DNA of 64,000 nucleotides from Psychrobacillus sp. FSL K6-2836 (GCF_038003085.1 NZ_JBBOOM010000001.1:4030001-4094000), one strand, 5' to 3'; positions 16,497 to 26,351 are shown, counted from the stretch's first letter. The notes: a model not told the origin generated them from the letters alone. A program made the numbers and translations.

Positions 16497-16794
16497 TTAT
16501 GGTTTTTCCTGGCCAGAAACAGTTTTATCATTAAGTATTACTTTTCTAATTGCCACGACAATATTGCCGTTATTAAACAGCATGATTGTTCGACTAGAAG
16601 ATAAAAAAAGAGATTATCATTCGTCTTTAGTTATGTATGAAATTGCAAAGATGTATATAGTAGAAGGTATTTTAACTGGAGCAATGCAAGTAGATGGAGT
16701 TATGTATTCTTACGAAATTAGTGGCGAAAAAATTTGTGTAGACTATGAAGGGATGCGAGAGGAGCAACGTAAATGTATGCCACTCATAAAATGA
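16486..16794 (+). CDS. comGE: minor competence pseudopilin-like ComGE
   Basis: 102 residues with an N-terminal pseudopilin-like motif (YGFSWPETVLSLSITFLIATTILP) in which Glu is kept at the +5-like position. Identified mainly from order between comGD and comGF, plus this motif. Starts 8 bases inside comGD, with AGAGGTG upstream. Confidence 0.8.
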   Translation: MKNSYGFSWPETVLSLSITFLIATTILPLLNSMIVRLEDKKRDYHSSLVMYEIAKMYIVEGILTGAMQVDGVMYSYEISGEKICVDYEGMREEQRKCMPLIK

Positions 16795-17228
16795 AAATCC
16801 GTGATCAATCAGGTTACACTTTACTGGAGGGAATTCTTCATTTAGCCGTGTTTATGCTGTTTGCTCAAGTGTTGGCAGGTACTATGTGGTGGTTAACTAA
16901 AACGGAGGCAAATGTGACCGATACTACCGAAACAGAATGGGCATTGTTTATCCAGTATGTAGATTCTTTTTTAACGGAAGTGGACTTTATCGTAGTTTAT
17001 GAAAATTCAAGAGGGATTACGATCGGAAAAGATCAAATAAGTTATAGAGTGGAGTCTTATAAAAACTTAATACGTAAAATAAAAAATTTGGTTGGTCATG
17101 AACAAATGTTATTTAATATTGAATCTCTATTTGTTGAAATAGAAGGAAACTCATTGCGAATGAAGGTGGATTTTTTGAATGGTATAGAAAAGGAGCATGT
17201 ATTTTATGTTACATTTCGTACAGAATGA
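16773..17228 (+). CDS. comGF: minor competence pseudopilin ComGF
   Basis: 151 residues beginning with the processing motif QSGYTLLEGILHLAVFMLFAQVL. The C-terminal pattern (ITIGKDQISYRVESYKNLIRK ... VDFLNGIEKEHVFYVTF) fits ComGF. GGAG upstream of ATG 16773 lies within comGE, so translation is coupled. Normal family length. Confidence 0.87.
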   Translation: MYATHKMKIRDQSGYTLLEGILHLAVFMLFAQVLAGTMWWLTKTEANVTDTTETEWALFIQYVDSFLTEVDFIVVYENSRGITIGKDQISYRVESYKNLIRKIKNLVGHEQMLFNIESLFVEIEGNSLRMKVDFLNGIEKEHVFYVTFRTE

Positions 17229-17403
17229 AAGAGGGGTATTCTTACCGGCTGTAGTTGTTCTTTTGCTAGTTGTTACTGTCTTGTTGCTGTCAATTACAGC
17301 TGCATATCAATCCAAGTATCAAACGTATGATGCTTTAGAGATGTTTTATACGGATGCAACGATCGAAAAAATAGAGGTATTCCTTCGACAGAATATGCGA
17401 TAG
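17206..17403 (+). CDS. comGG: competence protein ComGG (short)
   Basis: 65 residues from ATG 17206 (AAAAGGAG at 17189-17196). A hydrophobic segment (VFLPAVVVLLLVVTVLLLSITAAY) and the position at the end of the operon identify it as ComGG-like. B. subtilis ComGG is roughly twice as long, so the C-terminal part is missing or reduced here. It overlaps comGF. Identification rests on position and topology. Confidence 0.7.
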   Translation: MLHFVQNERGVFLPAVVVLLLVVTVLLLSITAAYQSKYQTYDALEMFYTDATIEKIEVFLRQNMR

Positions 17404-17519
17404 TTTCCATTAAACTCATTTTTTTATAGTTGTAATAAAAAAAGCCACTCTCTATAATAAAGAATAACTTGATTGTTCTATGGCACCGAGAAAATTGGAA
17501 TTTAGTGAGTTGGTGAATT

Positions 17520-18032
17520 ATGTATAAAGTATATTTAGTTGGATTTATGGGTAGTGGTAAGAGTGTAATTGGTAGAAGATTGAGCTTTTTTTTAAAAATG
17601 CCCTACTACGATATGGATAAGGAAATTGTAAGATTGCAAAATAGGACGATTCCTGAGATATTTGAGCAAGAGGGAGAAGCGTACTTTCGTAAAGTAGAGA
17701 CTGACTTTCTTGAAAATTTCCGAAACGAATCGTGCATCATTTCAACAGGTGGCGGGGTTGCCATGAACGAAAAAAATATCGAAGTGATGCGAAGAACTGG
17801 GCTTGTACTTTATTTAGATGCAACTTTTGAAGATATTTGGATGAGAATAAAACACGACAAAAACAGACCGATTGTGCAGAATAGTACAAAGGAAGAATTA
17901 GAACAATTATTTAAAACGAGGAAGTGGTTTTATAAAAAGGCGGCACATATAACGATTCGAACGGAACATAGACCACTAAGACAAATAACAGAATACGCTG
18001 GATACCAAGTAAATCGACTAAAAGGCGGATGA
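17520..18032 (+). CDS. aroK: shikimate kinase
   Basis: Phosphorylates shikimate with ATP in the chorismate pathway. Walker A GFMGSGKS at residues 8-15, the shikimate-binding DMDKEIVR near 32 and STGGGVAMNE near 77, and lid arginines (KNRPIV) are visible. 170 residues, normal. The ribosome binding site is weak (GGTGA). In B. subtilis the kinase gene likewise follows the comG operon. Confidence 0.94.
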   Translation: MYKVYLVGFMGSGKSVIGRRLSFFLKMPYYDMDKEIVRLQNRTIPEIFEQEGEAYFRKVETDFLENFRNESCIISTGGGVAMNEKNIEVMRRTGLVLYLDATFEDIWMRIKHDKNRPIVQNSTKEELEQLFKTRKWFYKKAAHITIRTEHRPLRQITEYAGYQVNRLKGG

Positions 18033-18149
18033 TTTTTGTTATTTCAACAAAAATGTTCGTCTTTAGATGATTTTATTAAAAAGTATTGCTTATAATTCAC
18101 TTGAATGTTAGGATATAGACAAAGAGTGTGTTACACAGATATCGCGGAT

Positions 18150-18325
18150 GATTATACGGGGAGAGAACGCACCAGTTGCGTCGCCGAAGGAGCAAGTAAT
18201 GTAAATTATGAATCTCTCAGGCAAAAGAACTCGTATAGGACGCAACTCTGGAGAGCGCTTTCGTTTTACTACGTGAAGCCACCAAAGAGGAAAGCCATTT
18301 TTGGTAAACTTTCAGGTCCCAGGAC
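18150..18325 (+). ncRNA. tandem glycine riboswitch (gcvT class)
   Basis: Two successive glycine aptamers: the first holds CGGGGAGAGAACGC ... GCCGAAGGAGCAAG ... AATCTCTCAGGCAAAAGAAC, the second CTCTGGAGAGCGC ... CACCAAAGAGGAAAGCC ... CTTTCAGGTCCCAGGACAGAG. These are the classic gcvT-type core blocks. It precedes the terminator and the glycine-cleavage operon, so it should switch that operon on when glycine is bound. Confidence 0.97.
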
Positions 18326-18368
18326 AGAGAACCCTTGTTTTTCCAAAGGGGTTACTCTGTCCTTTTTT
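18322..18368 (+). terminator. riboswitch expression-platform terminator
   Basis: Stem GGACAGAG/CTCTGTCC extended by ACCC/GGGT, followed by a run of T. The 5' arm overlaps the end of the second aptamer, as expected for a glycine-ON transcriptional switch. Confidence 0.9.
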
Positions 18369-18397
18369 GTATGGAAATAGTGAAGGAGGAGATTATT

Positions 18398-19501
18398 TTG
18401 GCAGAACAGTTGAAACGAACACCTTTATTTGATGTATATGCAAATTACGGAGGAAAGACCATTGACTTCGGAGGCTGGGAGCTTCCAGTCCAATTCTCAA
18501 GTATCAAGGCCGAGCACGAAGCAGTGAGAACGAAAGCTGGATTGTTTGATGTTTCTCATATGGGAGAAATAATCCTAACAGGTACAGATAGTGAAGAATA
18601 TCTTCAAAAGCTTATGACGAATGATGTCTCAAAATTAGTAGATGGCCAGGCACAATACTCAGCCATGTGTTATAAGGACGGCGGAATTGTAGACGATTTA
18701 TTAATTTATAAAATTGAAGACAATCATTATCTTCTTGTTGTAAACGCTGGTAATATTGAAAAAGATTATAATTGGATGCTAGAAAATGTAATTGGAGATG
18801 TAACACTAGTAAATAAATCAGAAGATTATGGTTTACTTGCTTTACAAGGACCGTTAGCACAAGTCATTTTACAAAAGCTTACTACCAAAAATTTAGACGA
18901 AATTGGATTCTTCCGTTTTGCAAACAATGTCGAAGTGGCTGGTAAAAATGTGATTATCTCAAGAACTGGCTATACAGGGGAAGATGGATTTGAACTATAT
19001 GCTTCTGCAAATGATGTAACAGATCTTTGGGGCAGTATTTTAGATGCAGGTAGTGAGGAAGGTATTCTTCCATGCGGTTTAGGTGCTCGTGATACTTTGC
19101 GTTTTGAAGCTTGTTTACCACTATATGGTCAAGAACTAACGAAAGATATTTCGCCACTTGAAGCTAATATTGGTTTTGTTGTAAAACTAAAAAAAGAACA
19201 AGATTTTAATGGTAAATCAATTTTACTTGAGCAAAAAGAGAACGGTGTACCAAGGAAAAGTATTGGTATCGAAATGATTGATAAAGGAATTCCTCGTACG
19301 GGATATCCAGTATTCGTAGATAACAAGCAAATTGGGCATGTTACATCGGGTACACAATCACCTACACTTAAGAAAAATATTGGTTTAGCTATAATTGACG
19401 CAACATTTGCAGAACTTGGGCAAGAGGTAGAAATTGAAATAAGAAATAAACGACTAAAAGCAGTTACAGTAGCAACTCCATTTTATAAAAGAGAAAAATA
19501 A
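18398..19501 (+). CDS. gcvT: glycine cleavage system aminomethyltransferase (T protein)
   Basis: Transfers the methylene group from the lipoyl-bound aminomethyl intermediate to THF, releasing ammonia. Family motifs: [11 protein letters not shown] near residue 22, LFDVSHMGE near 48, [11 protein letters not shown] near 193 and [13 protein letters not shown] near 229. TTG 18398 is the probable start, because GAAGGAGGAG (18382-18391) is ideally spaced and downstream of the riboswitch terminator. 367 residues, normal. Confidence 0.96.
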   Translation: MAEQLKRTPLFDVYANYGGKTIDFGGWELPVQFSSIKAEHEAVRTKAGLFDVSHMGEIILTGTDSEEYLQKLMTNDVSKLVDGQAQYSAMCYKDGGIVDDLLIYKIEDNHYLLVVNAGNIEKDYNWMLENVIGDVTLVNKSEDYGLLALQGPLAQVILQKLTTKNLDEIGFFRFANNVEVAGKNVIISRTGYTGEDGFELYASANDVTDLWGSILDAGSEEGILPCGLGARDTLRFEACLPLYGQELTKDISPLEANIGFVVKLKKEQDFNGKSILLEQKENGVPRKSIGIEMIDKGIPRTGYPVFVDNKQIGHVTSGTQSPTLKKNIGLAIIDATFAELGQEVEIEIRNKRLKAVTVATPFYKREK

Positions 19502-19525
19502 GACATAGAAAGAGGTTGTCCATTG

Positions 19526-20872
19526 ATGAAGCATCGTTATTTACCTATGACTGAGCAGGATCAACGAGAAATGCTAGATGTTATTGGCATTTCTTCAATT
19601 GATGAATTGTTTGCAGACATTCCAGAAAAAGTTCGTTTTAAAGGTGAGTACAATATTAAACCTGCGAAAGCTGAATCTGCCTTGTTAAAAGAGTTGGGTC
19701 AGCTTGCGTCGAAAAATGCAGACAGTAAACAATATGCATCTTTTTTAGGTGCTGGTGTTTATGATCATTTCAAACCTATTATTGTTGATCATGTTATCTC
19801 TAGATCTGAATTTTACACTGCTTACACTCCTTATCAACCAGAGATTTCCCAAGGGGAATTACAAGCTATCTTTGAATTCCAAACAATGATTTGTGAGCTG
19901 ACGGGTATGGATATAGCAAATTCTTCTATGTATGATGGTGGTACGGCACTAGCTGAAGCTGGTAACTTGGCAGCAGGGCACACTCGCCGTAAAAAGTTAA
20001 TCGTTTCTGAGGCAGTACATCCTGAATATGTCGATGTTGTGAAAATGTATGCAAAAGGACAAAATGTTCAAGTAATTACTGTACCAACAAAAGATGGGGT
20101 AACTGATTTAGCGAAACTAGAAGAATTAGTGGATGAAGAAACTGCGGCTGTTTTAGTTCAGTATCCAAATTTCTTCGGTCAAATTGAGGATTTGGCGAAA
20201 GTGGAGCAATTGACTCATGCGCAAAAAGCATTATTCGTTGTTTCTGCAAACCCGCTTGCACTTGGTGTATTAACACCTCCGGGTAAATTTGGAGCAGATA
20301 TTACAGTAGGAGATGCACAAGTCTTTGGAATTTCCGAAGCGTTCGGTGGGCCTCACTGTGGATTCTTTGCAGTAAACTCTAAGCTTATGCGTAAAGTTCC
20401 AGGTCGTTTAGTAGGTGAAACTACGGATGAGGAAGGGCGTCGTGGGTATGTATTAACTTTACAAGCTCGTGAACAGCATATCCGTCGCGATAAAGCTACT
20501 TCAAACATCTGTTCAAATCAGGCATTAAATGCACTTGCGGCTTCAGTAGCAATGACTGCACTTGGTAAAAATGGTGTAAAAGAAATGGCCACTCAAAATA
20601 TCGTGAAAACACATTATGCAAAACAATCCTTTGAAAAAGCAGGATTTGAAGTGCCATATCAAGGGGCTCATTTTAACGAAATCGTTGTAAAAGTAAACGG
20701 TTCAATTGCAGATGCTAATAAGGGACTTCTTGAAAAAGGAATTATCGGTGGTTTTGACTTAGGTCGCGTCAATACGGATCTTAAAAATCATGTATTAATT
20801 GCTGTAACAGAACAGCGTACAAAAGAGGAAATAGATGCACTCGTGCAAGAAATGGGGGCTCTTTATGCATAA
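19526..20872 (+). CDS. gcvPA: glycine dehydrogenase (decarboxylating) subunit 1
   Basis: N-terminal half of the split P protein, which with GcvPB decarboxylates glycine and loads it onto the H protein lipoyl arm. Seen: [30 protein letters not shown] and the C-terminal [15 protein letters not shown]. 448 residues, normal. The PLP lysine is in the partner subunit. GAGGT at 19512-19516 supports ATG 19526. Confidence 0.96.
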   Translation: MKHRYLPMTEQDQREMLDVIGISSIDELFADIPEKVRFKGEYNIKPAKAESALLKELGQLASKNADSKQYASFLGAGVYDHFKPIIVDHVISRSEFYTAYTPYQPEISQGELQAIFEFQTMICELTGMDIANSSMYDGGTALAEAGNLAAGHTRRKKLIVSEAVHPEYVDVVKMYAKGQNVQVITVPTKDGVTDLAKLEELVDEETAAVLVQYPNFFGQIEDLAKVEQLTHAQKALFVVSANPLALGVLTPPGKFGADITVGDAQVFGISEAFGGPHCGFFAVNSKLMRKVPGRLVGETTDEEGRRGYVLTLQAREQHIRRDKATSNICSNQALNALAASVAMTALGKNGVKEMATQNIVKTHYAKQSFEKAGFEVPYQGAHFNEIVVKVNGSIADANKGLLEKGIIGGFDLGRVNTDLKNHVLIAVTEQRTKEEIDALVQEMGALYA

Positions 20873-22325
20873 GGATAATCAACCACTAATTTTTGAAATC
20901 ACAAAAGAAGGCCGTGTAGGATATAACCTACCTGAACTTGATGTACCTGAAGTAGATTTATCAACTCTTTTACCAGAAGGTATGCAACGCGTTGAAGAAG
21001 CTGAATTACCAGAAGTATCTGAGCTTGATATTATGCGTCATTATACCGCATTATCGAACCGTAATCATGGTGTAGATACAGGATTTTATCCACTTGGATC
21101 TTGTACGATGAAATACAATCCGAAGATTAATGAGTCGGTTGCTCGTTTCCCAGGGTTCGCAAATATTCATCCATTACAAGATGAAGCTTCTGTTCAAGGT
21201 GCAATGGAGTTAATGTACGATCTTCAAGAGCATTTAATCGAAATTACTGGAATGGATGAAGTGACGCTTCAACCTGCTGCAGGCGCACATGGTGAATGGA
21301 CTGCTCTAATGATGATTCGTGCATTCCATGAAGCAAATGGTGATACACATCGTACAAAAGTAATTGTACCTGACTCTGCGCATGGAACAAATCCTGCTTC
21401 AGCAACAGTTGCAGGTTTTGAAACGATTACAGTTAAATCGAATGAGGATGGCTTAGTAGACTTGGAGGATTTACGTCGTGTTGTCGGTCCAGATACTGCT
21501 GCATTAATGCTAACAAATCCAAATACATTAGGTTTATTCGAAGAAACTATTTTAGAATTAGCTGAAATTATCCACGGTGTTGGTGGTAAATTATATTATG
21601 ATGGTGCGAATTTAAATGCAGTTATGTCTAAAGCACGTCCAGGGGATATGGGCTTTGACTGTGTTCACTTGAACTTGCATAAAACATTCACAGGTCCACA
21701 CGGCGGTGGAGGTCCGGGTTCAGGTCCAGTAGGGGTAAAAGCTGACTTAATTCCGTTCTTACCAAGCCCTGTGCTAGTAAAAGAAGATGACAAATATACA
21801 TTTGACTATAATCGTCCTCAAACTATTGGTCGCGTAAAACCTTTCTATGGTAACTTTGGTATTAATGTTCGTGCATACACGTATATTCGTTCAATGGGTC
21901 CAGATGGTCTTAAAGCGGTAACGGAGTATGCAGTATTAAATGCTAACTATATGATGAGACGCTTAGAAGAGCATTTTGACCTTCCTTATAATCGTCATTG
22001 TAAGCATGAATTCGTTCTAAGTGGCCGCCGTCAGAAGAAACTTGGCGTTCGTACACTAGATATGGCAAAACGTTTGCTTGACTTTGGTTATCACCCACCT
22101 ACAATCTACTTCCCATTAAATGTAGAAGAGGGCATGATGATCGAACCAACAGAAACTGAGTCAAAAGAAACATTAGATGCATTCTGTGATGCAATGATCC
22201 AAATTGCGATAGAAGTAGAAGAAAATCCAGAAATCGTTCAAAATGCTCCGCATACTACGGTTATTAATCGTTTAGATGAAACAAAAGCTGCTCGTAAGCC
22301 AGTATTGAGATATACAAAAGCATAA
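20865..22325 (+). CDS. gcvPB: glycine dehydrogenase (decarboxylating) subunit 2
   Basis: PLP-binding half of the split P protein. The cofactor lysine is in [15 protein letters not shown] (about Lys273), and the glycine-rich loop [12 protein letters not shown] follows. Other family blocks: [15 protein letters not shown] and [15 protein letters not shown]. It overlaps the last bases of gcvPA with GGGGG upstream of ATG 20865, ensuring equal expression. No gcvH is in the window, so the H protein is encoded elsewhere. Confidence 0.96.
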   Translation: MHKDNQPLIFEITKEGRVGYNLPELDVPEVDLSTLLPEGMQRVEEAELPEVSELDIMRHYTALSNRNHGVDTGFYPLGSCTMKYNPKINESVARFPGFANIHPLQDEASVQGAMELMYDLQEHLIEITGMDEVTLQPAAGAHGEWTALMMIRAFHEANGDTHRTKVIVPDSAHGTNPASATVAGFETITVKSNEDGLVDLEDLRRVVGPDTAALMLTNPNTLGLFEETILELAEIIHGVGGKLYYDGANLNAVMSKARPGDMGFDCVHLNLHKTFTGPHGGGGPGSGPVGVKADLIPFLPSPVLVKEDDKYTFDYNRPQTIGRVKPFYGNFGINVRAYTYIRSMGPDGLKAVTEYAVLNANYMMRRLEEHFDLPYNRHCKHEFVLSGRRQKKLGVRTLDMAKRLLDFGYHPPTIYFPLNVEEGMMIEPTETESKETLDAFCDAMIQIAIEVEENPEIVQNAPHTTVINRLDETKAARKPVLRYTKA

Positions 22326-22331
22326 AGTAAG

Positions 22332-22361
22332 AGTGCGATTCTCCGTAGAATCGCACTTTTT
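22332..22361 (+). terminator. terminator after the gcv operon
   Basis: Perfect 11-bp stem AGTGCGATTCT and complement, 4-nt loop, then a T-run. Confidence 0.9.
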
Positions 22362-22441
22362 GCCGTCCATTTATTCTATTTAAAGGAATTATTAAACTTT
22401 CAGTGGAATATATAAAGAACAAAATAGAGGAGGTTGTACAG

Positions 22442-22978
22442 ATGCATAAAATACTAGGAAAAGATGAGTTTGCCCCGTATTATCAAAGTTATGTTGAATT
22501 AGTTTCTGAAGGGGATTTTCATGATTTGTTGGTAGAGGGAATTGATAAAACTAGTAACTTGGTCTCCCAGATACCTGAGGAGCAGGGAATGTTCCGATAT
22601 GCCGATAATAAATGGACTATTAAAGAATTGCTTGGCCATATGGCAGACACAGAACGAATAATGGCTCATAGACTATTATCAGTTGTACGAGGAGATGCAG
22701 TTTCACTTCCTGGTTTTGACGAAGAAACCTATGTACAGGCAGCCTCATTTAATAAGCAAACGATAAATGATTTACTGCAAAACCTACAAGCTGTTCGTAG
22801 GTCAACTATTCACTTAGTAAAAAGCATAGAAGCTGACTGCATGCTAAAAAGTGGAACTGCGAATAACTGTAATGTAACTGCCCGAGCACTTATTGTGATA
22901 ATCCTTGGCCATGAGCTACATCATTGCAATATTTTAAAGGAACGTTATTTATCCCGTATTAACGGGCAGGCCGATTAA
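22442..22978 (+). CDS. DinB-superfamily protein
   Basis: 178 residues of the DinB/YfiT four-helix family, usually metal-dependent enzymes in thiol or stress metabolism. Candidate metal histidines are in LLGHMADTERIMAHR and GHELHHCNILKERYL. AGGAGG at 22428-22433 sets ATG 22442. The last residues (SRINGQAD) and the stop codon are encoded by the start of intergenic repeat R3, so the natural C-terminus may have been replaced. Exact substrate unknown. Confidence 0.88.
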   Translation: MHKILGKDEFAPYYQSYVELVSEGDFHDLLVEGIDKTSNLVSQIPEEQGMFRYADNKWTIKELLGHMADTERIMAHRLLSVVRGDAVSLPGFDEETYVQAASFNKQTINDLLQNLQAVRRSTIHLVKSIEADCMLKSGTANNCNVTARALIVIILGHELHHCNILKERYLSRINGQAD

Positions 22979-23150
22979 AGTTGCCAGGTCCTATGGCAAA
23001 ATCGGCACTATTACGTCCTATGCGTAGTAAGATTCCCACTTCAAGGCTTGGGTCAAGTAATAAAGCATAAGTGGGAGATAACCGAATGGTTCAACTAACA
23101 ATCAGTGGGGAGAAGAAAACCCTTACTGATTGAAGTTTCACTTTAACAAC
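22962..23150 (+). repeat. intergenic repeat family R3, copy A
   Basis: Shares with 48085-48365 the blocks ATTAACGGGCAG, ATTCCCACTTCAAGGCTTG, AAGTGGGAG and GAAGTTTCACTTTA. The CCCACTT/AAGTGGG arms can pair across about 30 nt. This copy carries an additional perfect two-part hairpin GCCGATT ... TTGCCA-loop-TGGCAA ... AATCGGC (22972-23008) after the first block. The element begins inside the dinB-like coding sequence. Confidence 0.65.
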
Positions 23151-23204
23151 TGAATAATAAAAAATAGGGCAGTCCGAAAAGTGTTAATTTAGTCAAAATT
23201 ACAA

Positions 23205-23258
23205 GAACTATAAAAGGCATAAATGTTGTTTAATCAACGTTATGCCTTTTATAGTTTT
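23205..23258. terminator. bidirectional terminator between dinB-like and DUF2809 genes
   Basis: Perfect 17-bp stem AACTATAAAAGGCATAA and complement, with an inner GTTG/CAAC. The 3' arm covers the stop codon of the minus-strand gene. Confidence 0.88.
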
Positions 23259-23665
23259 TCAAGTTTAGCCCTATTATTTAAATAAGAAAGCCATTTATCC
23301 ATCATACAAGCTAAAACAAGACCAATAGAATAACGCATTAAATCTACAACAAGGAAACCTTTACCAAGAATTAGAGCACCAAGCAAAGTACCTCGAATTG
23401 TATTTATCCAATCTACCTGGTAGAGCTGACTAAATTCAATAAAAAAACAAAAAATAAAGCCTTGCCATAATGCCAAATATTGACTGTTCCGTACAAAGAT
23501 AAAGCGAAATAGAAAATACACCATTATGGCCCAAAGTGTATCGCCAGCATGATTCACGATAAAATTAGGCAGAGCATTAATATATCTACTTGCTAGACCA
23601 AGTACAATGGAGAACAAAATAGCAATTGCATAGTAAATCCTTTTCGGCTCATTAGTAAACTTCAA
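23249..23665 (-). CDS. DUF2809 family membrane protein
   Basis: 138 residues with about four transmembrane segments. The DUF2809 pattern GLASRYINALPNFIVNHAGDTLWAIMVYFLFRF is at residues 18-54. Function unknown. It lies 20 bp downstream of the AAA ATPase gene on the same strand, and may be co-transcribed. Neither gene is present at this position in B. subtilis. Confidence 0.82.
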   Translation of the reverse strand: MKFTNEPKRIYYAIAILFSIVLGLASRYINALPNFIVNHAGDTLWAIMVYFLFRFIFVRNSQYLALWQGFIFCFFIEFSQLYQVDWINTIRGTLLGALILGKGFLVVDLMRYSIGLVLACMMDKWLSYLNNRAKLEKL

Positions 23666-23685
23666 ATTTTATCACTCAAGTCCCA

Positions 23686-24960
23686 TTAATAGTTAAACCC
23701 AATTGAATTATCATCGTTTTCCCATTTATTTTTATTTGTTCGGTTATTTTGCTTCGTTAATTCTTCGATTCTCTTCTCGTAATCTAACTTCCCGTCATAG
23801 TGCCAGTTTAGAGCAACAGACATATACAATTCATTTAGTTGCGACATGGATAGCCCTTTAGAGAGCTTTGCCATCTCTTTTACTTGATCATCAGAGAAAA
23901 TTCCTTTGATATCGAGTTTACGTAAATAGTTTTGTCGCACTTTTTCTGTTGGAGAAGGAATTTCATATGCTCGATCAAAACGACCGGCACGATTAATAAG
24001 CGCAGGATCGATTTTTTGAGGGTAGTTGGTTGTCCCTATGATAAATAGTCCTTCTCTGGATTGGGCGCCGTCCAGCGTGTTTAAAAAGACCGATCGAGTG
24101 TATTCTGGCATAGAATCTATATCCTCAATAACTAAAATGGCAGGAGCTAGTCTTGTAACAATACCAAATACTTCTTGGATGGAATGACTACCAGTAAATT
24201 CTGTAATCTGCCAATAGACTACTGGAGCTTTAGTGGAGCCTGTTATCGATTTTACTAATGTTGTCTTCCCGTTACCCGGAGCTCCATATAAGAGGATTCC
24301 GCGTTTGTAGGGAAGTCCGTAATCTTTGAAAAAATGTCCGTCTTTTTTAAAAAATTCATCAATCGAGCGAAAAATATCCTGTTTAATACTTTCTGCTAGG
24401 AGGACATCTTCTCTACTAACAGCTGCTTGCTCTCCGTAATTTCTACGCTGGACACCATTTTCCGTATCAACAAGATAAGTAACGGACTGCATTAATAATT
24501 GTCGTAGCTTTTCGTTGATTTCTTGTAAAAAATTTAGTGCCTGTTCAACAGATGTTGAAAAAAATTGATATTCTGGCCATGTATTTCCGCCAGAATAGTT
24601 AAATGCTAAGGTTAATGCCACATTATATTGTGGAAATAAAATCAAATTATTTTCAAAGGTTTCTACAACCTCTAATTTATTCTCGAAGGATAATAGAGTC
24701 TTATTAGAAATTTTGCCTTGAGACTTTGTTTCGAAAATGGAACATAACACTTCATATTGTAGCAAGCCTTTTTCCATCATTTCTAACAAGTTTCCATCCA
24801 ATTGGAGGATGGATTCGCCAATGTCGATCGATTGCCAATTATCATTTGTATGTTCGTTCAATAAGGTAATCATTCGTCTAGAAATAATAGCAAAGTCTTC
24901 ATAATGCGGGTGAGTATGTCTATAACTTTCTTCATGAGAAAATAATATATGTTTTTGCAT
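23686..24960 (-). CDS. AAA+ ATPase, BCS1/FtsH-like AAA module
   Basis: 424 residues. The C-terminal AAA module has Walker A GAPGNGKT (226-233), Walker B LVIEDIDS (276-283), sensor 1 IIGTTNYP and arginine-finger region INRAGRFDRAYEIPSPT. The first 180 residues match no domain I recognise and have no transmembrane segment, so it is probably a soluble remodelling ATPase rather than a protease. GGAGGG precedes the ATG on the minus strand. Role unknown; likely accessory. Confidence 0.85.
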   Translation of the reverse strand: MQKHILFSHEESYRHTHPHYEDFAIISRRMITLLNEHTNDNWQSIDIGESILQLDGNLLEMMEKGLLQYEVLCSIFETKSQGKISNKTLLSFENKLEVVETFENNLILFPQYNVALTLAFNYSGGNTWPEYQFFSTSVEQALNFLQEINEKLRQLLMQSVTYLVDTENGVQRRNYGEQAAVSREDVLLAESIKQDIFRSIDEFFKKDGHFFKDYGLPYKRGILLYGAPGNGKTTLVKSITGSTKAPVVYWQITEFTGSHSIQEVFGIVTRLAPAILVIEDIDSMPEYTRSVFLNTLDGAQSREGLFIIGTTNYPQKIDPALINRAGRFDRAYEIPSPTEKVRQNYLRKLDIKGIFSDDQVKEMAKLSKGLSMSQLNELYMSVALNWHYDGKLDYEKRIEELTKQNNRTNKNKWENDDNSIGFNY

Positions 24961-24994
24961 TTAAACCCTCCAAAATAATATGGATGAAAGAAAA

Positions 24995-25022
24995 AAGGTT
25001 CCTCTTAAATTAGAAGAACCTT
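24995..25022 (-). terminator. terminator after yqhL (minus strand)
   Basis: Stem AAGGTTC(C)TCT/AGA(A)GAACCTT; read on the minus strand it is followed by a T-run. Confidence 0.75.
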
Positions 25023-25027
25023 ATATA

Positions 25028-25411
25028 TTACTTAGATTTAACTTTACCTGTCCAAGATTTGAACCCACCTTGGAGCTGGAATAATTGTGTATATCCTTTT
25101 TTCTTTAAAAACATTGCTGAACGAGAACTTCTTGCGCCACTTTGATCATACAAATACACTGGCTTATCTGGACGGATTTCTTTGTAGCGTTGACGAAATT
25201 GAGATGAAGGGATATTTCTTGCTCCCAAAATATGTCCGCCATCAAACTCTTTTGGTTCACGAACATCAATCAGTTGGGCTTTACGATAGCCTTCAATGAA
25301 TTGCTCTTGCGTGAGGTTAGTAACAATTTTCTTTAAACGGTATGCCGAGATTCCAGCATAGACTAAAAGTACAACAAGTATAGCGATGACAAAATACAAT
25401 AATTCTAACAC
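25028..25411 (-). CDS. yqhL: membrane-anchored rhodanese-like protein YqhL, catalytic Cys replaced
   Basis: 127 residues: an N-terminal transmembrane helix, then a single rhodanese domain (QLIDVREPKEFDGGHILGARNIPSSQF). The active-site loop reads YLYDQSGARS, with Asp89 where sulfur-transferase rhodaneses have cysteine, so classical sulfur transfer is unlikely. Start is GTG 25411 behind AAAGGGGAAAG. Divergent from lipM, the arrangement of the B. subtilis yqhL-yqhM pair. Confidence 0.88.
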   Translation of the reverse strand: MLELLYFVIAILVVLLVYAGISAYRLKKIVTNLTQEQFIEGYRKAQLIDVREPKEFDGGHILGARNIPSSQFRQRYKEIRPDKPVYLYDQSGARSSRSAMFLKKKGYTQLFQLQGGFKSWTGKVKSK

Positions 25412-25441
25412 GGTCTTTCCCCTTTCTATGTTTCCTTATTC

Positions 25442-25471
25442 ATTATAAAAGAAGTGCTAGATACAATTCAA
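25442..25471 (-). promoter_or_regulatory. sigma-A-type promoter for yqhL
   Basis: On the minus strand, TTGAAT and TATAAT separated by 18 bp, about 30 bp before the yqhL start. Confidence 0.5.
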
Positions 25472-25514
25472 TCTATTTGATAAAATGAAACACGTTGTGA
25501 AGGGAGAGATTCAG

Positions 25515-26351
25515 GTGGAAAAAGCAAAATGGTACTTCATAAATTCTGGACCCTGTAGTCCATCTTACAATATGGCGATGGATGAAGCGCTACTAGATTG
25601 GCATAGTGAAGGTCTTATTCCTCCGGTTATAAGATTTTACGAATGGAATCCAGCTACCTTATCAATTGGTTATTTTCAATCAGTGGAAAAAGAAATTGAT
25701 ATGGATGCTGTAAAAAGATTAGGACTTGGTTTTGTGCGTAGACCAACTGGAGGAAGAGGGGTACTTCACGAACATGAACTTACATACAGTGTGATCGTTA
25801 CGGAGAGCTACCCGAGTATGCCAGCTACTGTAACAGAGGCTTATCGTGTTATTAGTGAGGGTTTACTGTTAGGGTTTCAAAACCTTGGATTAGACGCTTA
25901 TTTTTCTGTTCCGAATACAGATGAACAAAAAGAAAATTTAAAAAAACCAAAATCAGCAGTATGTTTTGATACTCCAAGCTGGTATGAACTTGTAGTTGAA
26001 GGAAAAAAAGTTGCTGGTAGTGCGCAAACAAGACAAAAAGGTGTTATTCTACAACATGGTGCAATTTTACTTGATCTCGATGAAGATAAATTAATTCAGA
26101 CGTTTAAATTTGCTTCGGAAGCGGTAAGAAACAGAGTAAGTAAAAGCTTATCGCAAAAAGCTGTTTCCATTAACAAAATAATACCAAAACCGATAACGAT
26201 AGAAGAATGCAAAGCAGCTTTTAAAAAAGGATTTGCGGATGCATTGGATATTGAATTGGTAGAATATAAATTAACGCAACAACAGCAAGATTACGTAAAA
26301 GAACTAGAATCGACACGGTATGCAAATGATGAATGGAATTATAAAAAATAA
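25515..26351 (+). CDS. lipM: octanoyl-[ACP]:protein N-octanoyltransferase LipM
   Basis: Transfers octanoate from acyl carrier protein to the H protein as the first step of lipoylation. Family motifs: [49 protein letters not shown], and [26 protein letters not shown] carrying the LipM cysteine. GTG 25515 with AAGGGAGAG upstream is preferred to ATG 25485. 278 residues, normal. It serves the glycine cleavage and bkd complexes encoded nearby. Confidence 0.94.
   Translation: MEKAKWYFINSGPCSPSYNMAMDEALLDWHSEGLIPPVIRFYEWNPATLSIGYFQSVEKEIDMDAVKRLGLGFVRRPTGGRGVLHEHELTYSVIVTESYPSMPATVTEAYRVISEGLLLGFQNLGLDAYFSVPNTDEQKENLKKPKSAVCFDTPSWYELVVEGKKVAGSAQTRQKGVILQHGAILLDLDEDKLIQTFKFASEAVRNRVSKSLSQKAVSINKIIPKPITIEECKAAFKKGFADALDIELVEYKLTQQQQDYVKELESTRYANDEWNYKK

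Noticed and set aside
18105-18380. 91-codon frame upstream of gcvT
   Set aside because: It coincides with the glycine riboswitch and its terminator, which explain the conservation.
22962-23150. Complete IS200/IS605 element
   Set aside because: The hairpin resembles such ends, but neither a Y1 transposase nor TnpB is encoded in or near it.
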